Translations under genes and position numbers: made by a program
Assembly (NCBI RefSeq): GCF_017573545.1
Contig: NZ_JAGEOK010000026.1
Coordinates: 62,001 to 126,000 of the forward strand
Source: Actinomadura nitritigenes
Lineage (GTDB): Bacteria; Actinomycetota; Actinomycetes; Streptosporangiales; Streptosporangiaceae
Length of the DNA stretch: 64,000 bases
Direction: 5' to 3'
Shown: in pieces, positions 57,850 to 64,000 of the stretch
Position numbering within the stretch: position 1 is the first letter of the stretch
How the letters are laid out: every line of letters starts with the position of its first letter
Notes under the pieces: generated by a model
Database searches by the model: none
Told to the model about the DNA's origin: nothing
What the model saw: the letters and a program-made list of their open reading frames with translations, nothing else

Positions 57850-58809
57850 CTAAGAGGGACCGGGCAGTCTCCCAGAGCGTGACAGCGCGCGGGCAGCGAA
57901 TGCGAGCTTGTCCGGATTGAGCACGGCGTGCACGGCGGTGACCCGGTCCCCGGACGCCTCCAGCACGGCGATCATGGTGAGCTCCCCGTCCACCCGGACG
58001 ACCAGCGCCGGGACGCCGTTGACCTCCTCGACCGACGGTTCGAGCGACGTCCCCGGCCGGTCCACCACGCGGCGGGCGACGCCGGCGAAGAAGCGCGCCG
58101 CCGGGACCCGCCCGGTGATGGCGTTGCGGGCCGCGGAGACCTTGCCGCCGCCGTCGGACCAGGCGACGACGTCCTCGGCCAGGATCGCCTCGAGCCCGGC
58201 CAGGTCGCCGCGGATCGCCGCGTCCAGGAACCGCTCGACGAGCCGCCGCCACCGTTCGCCCGGCGGGGCGAACCGCCGTTCGGCGGACGCGACGCGCTGC
58301 CGGGCGCGCCGGTGCAGCTGGCGGCTCGCGGTCTCGGTCACGTCCAGCACCCCGGCGATGTCGCGGTGCCGGTACCCGAACGCCTCCCGCAGCACGAAGA
58401 CCGCGCGCTCGGCCGGGGTGAGCGACTCCATCAGCGTCAGCAGGGCCAGCGACACCGAGTCGCGCTGCTCGGCGGTCTCCAGCGGCCCGAGGACCCGCGC
58501 GCCGAGCCCGTCCGCGCCGGCGGGCACCGGCTCGGGCAGCCACGGCCCGGTGTAGGTCTCGCGGCGCGCCCGCGCCGAGGCGAGCCGGTTGAGGCACAGG
58601 TTCGTGACGACCTTGATCAGCCAGGCGCGGGGCTCCTCGACGGCCGCCCGGTCCGTCCCGCTCCAGCGCAGGTAGGCGTCCTGCACCGCGTCCTCGGCCT
58701 CCTGCACCTCGCCGAGCATCCGGTACGCCAGGCCCGTCAGCCGGGGCCGCAGCTCCTCGAACGCCGCGAGGCCCGCCTCGTCCATCAGATCGGCTGCGCC
58801 GGCCTCCAT
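57850..58809 (-). CDS. ECF41-family RNA polymerase sigma factor
   Basis: A 319-residue sigma factor with region 2 (LAYRMLGEVQEAEDAVQDAY) and region 4 (LTPAERAVFVLREAFGYRHR then IAGVLDVTETASRQLHRRAR), plus a C-terminal SnoaL-like domain. The diagnostic ECF41 motifs are all present: WLPEP in the linker, DGGGK in SDGGGKVSAARNA, and NPDKL near the end. In this family the C-terminal domain replaces a separate anti-sigma factor, and the target is usually the neighbouring oxidoreductase or epimerase, here the gene 18 bp downstream. Its ATG directly follows the stop of the spermidine synthase-like gene (TGAATG). Confidence 0.93.
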   Translation of the reverse strand: MEAGAADLMDEAGLAAFEELRPRLTGLAYRMLGEVQEAEDAVQDAYLRWSGTDRAAVEEPRAWLIKVVTNLCLNRLASARARRETYTGPWLPEPVPAGADGLGARVLGPLETAEQRDSVSLALLTLMESLTPAERAVFVLREAFGYRHRDIAGVLDVTETASRQLHRRARQRVASAERRFAPPGERWRRLVERFLDAAIRGDLAGLEAILAEDVVAWSDGGGKVSAARNAITGRVPAARFFAGVARRVVDRPGTSLEPSVEEVNGVPALVVRVDGELTMIAVLEASGDRVTAVHAVLNPDKLAFAARALSRSGRLPGPS

Positions 58810-59670
58810 TCACGACCTCCCGAAGACCTGGGGCGGCGGGGTGGGCGCGACGATCTCCTCGCCGTCGTGCAGCGGCGCCGCGCCGGCGCAGAACGCGTCG
58901 AGGTCGTCGCCCGCCACCATCCTGGCCCGCGCGACGCCGCCGGCCGCGCGCCGGGTCAGCTCGGCGACCGGCAGCGGCCCGCGCGACGCGGCGATGATCA
59001 GGTTGCCGAACCGGCGGCCGCGCAGCACGCCCGGGTCGCCCATCAGCAGCGCGTGCGGGAACACCGACCGGACGGTCGCGGCGACGCGCCGCGCGAACGG
59101 CAACCGGAACCCGTCGGCGACGTTCGCCAGGTAGACCCCGCGCGGCCGCAGCACCCGCGCCGCGTCCAGCACGAACTCGCGGGTCGCCAGCTCGACCGGC
59201 ATCGACGCCTCGGCGAAGGCGTCCATCACGACCAGGTCGTCGGCCTCGTCGGCGAGCGCGGCGATGCCGCTGCGCCCGTCGGTGATGCGGATCCGCAGCC
59301 CCGGCACGCCCTTCACCGGCAGCCGCTCGCGCACGACCCGCACCAGCTCGGCGTCCGGCTCCAGGACGATCTGCCGCGACCCCGGCCGGGTCGCGGCGAT
59401 GTAGCGGGGCAGGGTGCACCCGGCGCCGCCGATGTGCACCGCGTCGAACGCCTCGCCCTCCAGCCCGAGCGCGTCGACCACGTCGCCCATCAGCCGCATG
59501 TACTCGAAGTCGAGGTAGGTGGGGTCGGACAGGTCCACGTAGGACTGCGGGACGCCGCCGACGAGCAGCATCCAGCCGCCGTCGCGGTCGGCGTCGCGCA
59601 GCAGCTCGGCCTCGCCGCCCGCGATCGTGAACCTGTCCGGCCGCGGACCGTGCCTGCCCTTGCGCGCCAT
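58810..59670 (-). CDS. Spermidine synthase-like methyltransferase-fold protein
   Basis: A 286-residue protein with the fold of spermidine synthases. VPQSYVDLSDPTYLDFEYMR, the glycine-rich HIGGAGCTLPRYIAATRPGS (cofactor loop), IVLEPDAELV (acidic ribose ligand) and VVMDAFAEASMPVELATREF are seen. The two acidic gatekeepers for putrescine are not obvious, so it may not make spermidine. It is directly upstream of the ECF41 gene with no gap. A TAGGGT box with a GGAGGC spacer lies before its ATG. Confidence 0.83.
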   Translation of the reverse strand: MARKGRHGPRPDRFTIAGGEAELLRDADRDGGWMLLVGGVPQSYVDLSDPTYLDFEYMRLMGDVVDALGLEGEAFDAVHIGGAGCTLPRYIAATRPGSRQIVLEPDAELVRVVRERLPVKGVPGLRIRITDGRSGIAALADEADDLVVMDAFAEASMPVELATREFVLDAARVLRPRGVYLANVADGFRLPFARRVAATVRSVFPHALLMGDPGVLRGRRFGNLIIAASRGPLPVAELTRRAAGGVARARMVAGDDLDAFCAGAAPLHDGEEIVAPTPPPQVFGRS

Positions 59671-59676
59671 GCCTCC

Positions 59677-59682
59677 ACCCTA
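59677..59682 (-). promoter_or_regulatory. -10 box TAGGGT of the ECF41 operon
   Basis: TAGGGT (59682-59677), six bases (GGAGGC), then the ATG at 59670. The spacer also contains GGAGG, so it could instead serve as a ribosome binding site. Confidence 0.45.
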
Positions 59683-59736
59683 CGGAACCGTCCCGGGCGG
59701 TCCCGACCGGTGTCGGGACCGCACCGCCTGGCGGCG

Positions 59737-60739
<1,003 letters not shown>

Positions 60740-60756
<17 letters not shown>

Positions 60757-61774
60757 CGTGCACCTCCTCGGCGAAGTGGCAGGCGGCCTCGTGGCCGGGC
60801 GCGACGGTGACCAGCGGCGGGCGCTCGGCGGCGCAGAGCGCCTCGGCGCGCGGGCAGCGCGGCTGGAACGGGCAGCCGGGCGGCAGCGCGGCCGGGTTCG
60901 GCGGCGCCCCCTTGATGGGGACGAGCGCGTCTCCGCGCCGGTCCAGCCGCGGCACCGACGCGAGCAGCCCGCGCGTGTAGGGGTGGGCGGGCCGCGCGTA
61001 CAGCTCGCGGGCGGGCGCCTGCTCGGCCACCGACCCGGCGTACATGACGACGATCCGGTCCGCGACGCCGGCGACGACGCCGAGGTCGTGGGTGATGAGG
61101 ACCATGCCCATCCGCAGCTCGTCCTGCAGCGCGGCGAGCAGCCGCATGATCTGCGCCTGGACGGTCACGTCGAGCGCGGTGGTCGGCTCGTCGGCGATGA
61201 GCACGTCCGGCTCCAGCGCCAGCGCCATCGCGATCATGATGCGCTGGCGCATGCCGCCGGAGAACTGGTGCGGGTAGTCGCCGAGCCGCTGCGCGGCGGA
61301 CGGGATCCGCACCCGCTCCATCAGCTCGACCGCCTTGTCGCGGGCCGCCCTGCGGCCGAGCCCGCGGTGCACCCGGTACATCTCGCGGATCTGGTCGCCG
61401 ACGGTGAACACCGGGTTCAGCGCGGTCAGCGCGTCCTGGAAGATCATCGAGATGCGGTCGCCGCGGTAGCCGCGGCGGCGCCGCTCGGGCAGCCCCAGCA
61501 GCTCCTCGCCGCGCAGCCGCACCGAGCCGCCGGTGATCCGCGCGGGCGGGATGTCGAGGATGCCCATGACGGCCTGCGCCGCCACGCTCTTGCCCGACCC
61601 GGACTCGCCGAGGATCGCGACGGTCTCGCCCTCGCCGAGCGTGTAGGACAGCCCGTTCACCGCGCGGACGTCGCGGTCCCGCACGCGGAACAGGACGTGC
61701 AGGTCCTCCACCTCCAGCAGCGGCGGCGGCGCGGCCGGTTCCCGCGGGACGTCTTCGGTCAGCTCGGTCGTCAT
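60740..61774 (-). CDS. Oligopeptide/dipeptide ABC transporter ATP-binding protein (OppD type)
   Basis: A 344-residue ATPase with Walker A GESGSGKSV, Q-loop IFQDALTALNPVFT, signature FSGGMRQRIM, Walker B VLIADEPTTALDVT and the Cys-rich C-terminal GCPFQPRCPRAEALC. It forms the heterodimeric motor with the OppF-type protein. The ATG at 61774 lies seven bases after the OppC stop. Typical length. Confidence 0.93.
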
Positions 61775-61781
61775 CGGGCGC

Positions 61782-62762
61782 TCACCGCAGCTTCGGGTCG
61801 AGGGCGTCGCGGGCCGCGTCGCCGAGCATGAGGAAGCTCAGCACCGTGGCGGACAGGAACACCGCGGGGAAGATCAGCAGGTGCGGGTGGTCGACGAAGG
61901 AGTCCTGCGCCAGGTTCAGCTGCAGGCCCCAGGACACCTTCGGGTACTGCAGGCCGACGCCGAGGAAGTCCAGCGTCGCCTCGCCCGCGATCACGTTGCC
62001 GACGTTGAGGGTGGCGACCACGATCACCGGCGCGATCGCGTTCGGCAGGATGTGCCGCGCCATGATCCGCCGGTCGGACGCGCCGAGCAGCCGCGCCGCC
62101 TGCACGTAGTCGGCGTCCCGGACGGCGATGACCTGCGCCCGCATGATCCGGATCATCGTGGTCCAGCCGAGCAGCACCAGCACCAGCGTCATCGCGCCGA
62201 CCCCGTGGCTCGGGAAGGCGACCAGGATGACGGTCGCGCCGAGCACGAACGGCAGCCCGAAGAACACGTCGGTGAGCCGCGCGATCAGCGCGTCCAGGAG
62301 ACCGCCGTAGTAGCCGGCCAGCATCCCGAACACCAGCGCGATGGCGAACGCGAACAGCGTGACCGCGACGCCGATCAGCAGGGTCGGCCGGGCGCCGTGC
62401 ACGATGTGCGCGTAGTAGTCGCAGCCGGCGAGGTCGGTGCCGAACCAGTGCGCGCCGGACGGGCCGAGCTTGGCGTGGTTCGGATCGCAGCCCTCGTTCA
62501 CGCCCGTCGAGGTGAACAGCCGCGGCACCGCCGCCATCAGCGCCACCAGCAGCAGGAACGCCGACGACGCCCAGAACATCCAGCGGCGCCGCAGGTCGCG
62601 CCACGCGTCGTCCCACAGCGACGCCCGGCCGAGCTCCCCGCCGGCGACCGCGACGGCCGCCGCGGCGGTGCCCGGCGCGCCCGCGCCCGCCCCGGCGTCC
62701 GCCGGTTCCGGCTCCGCGCCCGGCGGGCCGGGGTCGGCCGCGCCCGGGTCGATCGTCTTCAA
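61782..62762 (-). CDS. Peptide ABC transporter permease (OppC type)
   Basis: A 326-residue permease. About 50 Pro/Ala/Glu-rich residues precede the first helix (MFWASSAFLLLVALMAAVPR). A large external loop with GCDPNHAKLGPSGAHWFGTD follows, as in OppC, then five more helices and the EAA loop ARLLGASDRRIMARHILPNA. It forms the membrane channel with the OppB-type protein. Starts 19 bp after the OppB stop. Confidence 0.92.
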   Translation of the reverse strand: MKTIDPGAADPGPPGAEPEPADAGAGAGAPGTAAAAVAVAGGELGRASLWDDAWRDLRRRWMFWASSAFLLLVALMAAVPRLFTSTGVNEGCDPNHAKLGPSGAHWFGTDLAGCDYYAHIVHGARPTLLIGVAVTLFAFAIALVFGMLAGYYGGLLDALIARLTDVFFGLPFVLGATVILVAFPSHGVGAMTLVLVLLGWTTMIRIMRAQVIAVRDADYVQAARLLGASDRRIMARHILPNAIAPVIVVATLNVGNVIAGEATLDFLGVGLQYPKVSWGLQLNLAQDSFVDHPHLLIFPAVFLSATVLSFLMLGDAARDALDPKLR

Positions 62763-62781
62763 TGCCCCTCCGGGTCGCTCG

Positions 62782-63708
62782 TCACTCGTACCTGATCCGC
62801 GGGTCCAGCAGCCCGTACAGCAGGTCCACGACCAGGTTGACCAGCAGGAAGATCAGCACCAGCACGGTGACCGCGCCGACCACCACCGGCCCCTCCTTCA
62901 GCTGGATGGACTGGAACACCTGCTGGCCGATGCCCGGCAGGTTGAAGATGCCCTCGGTCACGATCGCGCCGCCCATCAGGTTCCCGAAGTCGACGCCGAG
63001 GTAGGTCACGACGGGGATCAGCGAGTTGCGCAGCGCGTGCCGGCCGACGACCCGCGCCCGCGACAGCCCCTTGGCGTTGGCGGTGCGGACGTAGTCGGCG
63101 CGCAGGTTCTCGGCGAGGCTCGTCCTGGTCAGCCGGGCCACGTACGACAGGCCGAGGGAGCCGAGCACCATGCCGGGCAGCAGGTAGCTCATCGGCCAGC
63201 CGTCGTCGGTGCCCGCCGTCGGGAAGATCTGCCAGTGCAGCCCGAACAGGATCTGCGCGGTGTAGCCGAGCACGAACACCGGCACCGCGATCAGCAGCGT
63301 GGTGCCGCCGAGCACGAGGGTGTCGGCCACCCTGCCGCGGCGGAGCCCCGCCCAGACGCCGAGCGCGATGCCGATGACCAGCTCGAAGATCCAGGCGGTG
63401 AGCGCGAGTTGCGCGGTCACCGTCCAGCGGCCGCCGAGCATGTCCGCGACGTTCTGGCCGTCGTAGTTCTCCCCCAGGTTGCCCTGGACGAGGCCCCACA
63501 TGTACTTGCCGTACTGGACCAGCAGCGGGTCGTTCAGGTTGTAGCGGTCCCGCAGCGTCGCCAGGACGTTCGCGGGGATGGGCTTGTCCCCGGCGAGCGC
63601 CTGGATCGGGTCGCCCGGCAACGCGAAGACCATCGCGTAGATGAGCAGGGTGGTCCCGATGAAGACGGGGATCGCCTGGAGGAGCCGCCGCAGGACGTAG
63701 CGCCACAT
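62782..63708 (-). CDS. Peptide ABC transporter permease (OppB type)
   Basis: A 308-residue permease with MWRYVLRRLLQAIPVFIGTT at the start, LPGDPIQALAG in the first external loop, six helices in all, and the EAA loop NAKGLSRARVVGRHALRNSL. DDGWPMSYLLPGMVLGSLGL fits the family. It starts six bases after the binding-protein stop, so the order is binding protein, OppB, OppC, OppD, OppF. Confidence 0.93.
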   Translation of the reverse strand: MWRYVLRRLLQAIPVFIGTTLLIYAMVFALPGDPIQALAGDKPIPANVLATLRDRYNLNDPLLVQYGKYMWGLVQGNLGENYDGQNVADMLGGRWTVTAQLALTAWIFELVIGIALGVWAGLRRGRVADTLVLGGTTLLIAVPVFVLGYTAQILFGLHWQIFPTAGTDDGWPMSYLLPGMVLGSLGLSYVARLTRTSLAENLRADYVRTANAKGLSRARVVGRHALRNSLIPVVTYLGVDFGNLMGGAIVTEGIFNLPGIGQQVFQSIQLKEGPVVVGAVTVLVLIFLLVNLVVDLLYGLLDPRIRYE

Positions 63709-63714
63709 CGCCGG

Positions 63715-64000
63715 TTACTTCACCGTCACTTCGTTGACGATCAGGCCGGTCGACCACGCCGTGATGGTGACGTTGTCGACGTTGCTGGAACGGCCGCCCT
63801 GGCCCGCCCATGTCCAGAGCGGGATCATCGGCATCTCGCGGATGGCGACGTCCTCGGCCTGGTTGTAGAACTGCAGCGCCTGCTGGTGGTCGGCGGAGCT
63901 GTTCGCCTTGGCGATCAGGTCGTCGAACTCCTTGCTCTTCCAGCCCATGCGGTTGGCGTCCGACGCCCACATGTTCTCGAGGTAGTTCTGGGCGCTCGGG
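63715..64000 (-). CDS. Peptide ABC transporter substrate-binding protein, C-terminal part (cut by window edge)
   Basis: The visible 95 codons include PSAQNYLENMWASDANRMGW, then KSKEFDDLIAKANSSAD, QQALQFYNQAEDVAIREMPM and IPLWTWAGQGGRSSNV, the conserved end of family 5 (SBP_bac_5) peptide-binding proteins. The gene continues beyond the window. It heads the Opp operon. The ligand (peptide, nickel or glycoside) cannot be told from this end. Confidence 0.9.
   Translation of the reverse strand, partial: PSAQNYLENMWASDANRMGWKSKEFDDLIAKANSSADHQQALQFYNQAEDVAIREMPMIPLWTWAGQGGRSSNVDNVTITAWSTGLIVNEVTVK

Overview
This is a very GC-rich chromosomal segment from a filamentous-type actinomycete. The phosphatidylinositol mannoside genes (pgsA, patA, pimA), abundant GTG and TTG starts, GTGA/ATGA stop-start overlaps and repeated TANNNT boxes six bases before a start codon all point to Actinobacteria. 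The overall gene set suggests a relative of Actinomadura or another Streptosporangiales genus, but that placement is inference. I see no rRNA, tRNA, CRISPR array, complete insertion sequence or prophage.

Left part, 1-13.1 kb: pimA, patA and pgsA on the minus strand, then the HIT-family gene and thrS, keep the order known from mycobacteria (thrS, HIT, pgsA, patA, pimA). Two blocks split that order. One carries an EF-G-like GTPase, a polysaccharide deacetylase, a small secreted or anchored protein, an HTTM-like membrane protein and a DCC thiol-disulfide protein. The other carries an Asp23-family protein, a membrane-anchored unknown, and a head-to-head junction of a 5'-truncated TetR gene with a 5'-truncated beta-propeller gene.

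Middle, 13.3-26 kb: a sugar porter, a cysteine dioxygenase preceded by a 28-codon leader peptide, a two-component pair, a quinone oxidoreductase, and a divergent SDR/acyl-CoA dehydrogenase-TetR unit around a perfect 22-bp palindrome. ROK/MFS and XRE/SDR divergent pairs and a cold-shock gene follow.

Catabolic part, 26.1-41.4 kb: a seven-gene, mostly overlapping minus-strand operon encodes the kynurenine to 3-hydroxyanthranilate meta-cleavage route, from kynureninase to the 2-keto-4-pentenoate hydratase. It is faced by a LysR gene, with an arylformamidase-like hydrolase beyond. After a 0.9-kb patch of decayed genes (an ABC-F relic and an unknown) comes a five-gene operon: a polar amino-acid ABC transporter, a nitrilase-family hydrolase and a Pht5-like binding-fold protein. 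A MocR (GntR plus aminotransferase) regulator with two tandem palindromes diverges from it. Its substrate is unknown, and it is the best candidate here for an undescribed system.

Right part, 41.3-64 kb: a NUDIX gene coupled to a two-component system diverges, across a 26-bp palindrome, from a MacB/FtsX-type exporter with a 60-residue membrane protein. Then come a DUF4253 protein, an acyl-CoA dehydrogenase tail relic, a cytochrome P450, an ABC-F protein with a possible leader ORF, DUF2267, an anchored composite protein and a PP2C phosphatase. An ECF41 sigma unit (spermidine synthase-like, sigma factor, epimerase) and an oligopeptide ABC transporter cut by the window end complete the segment.
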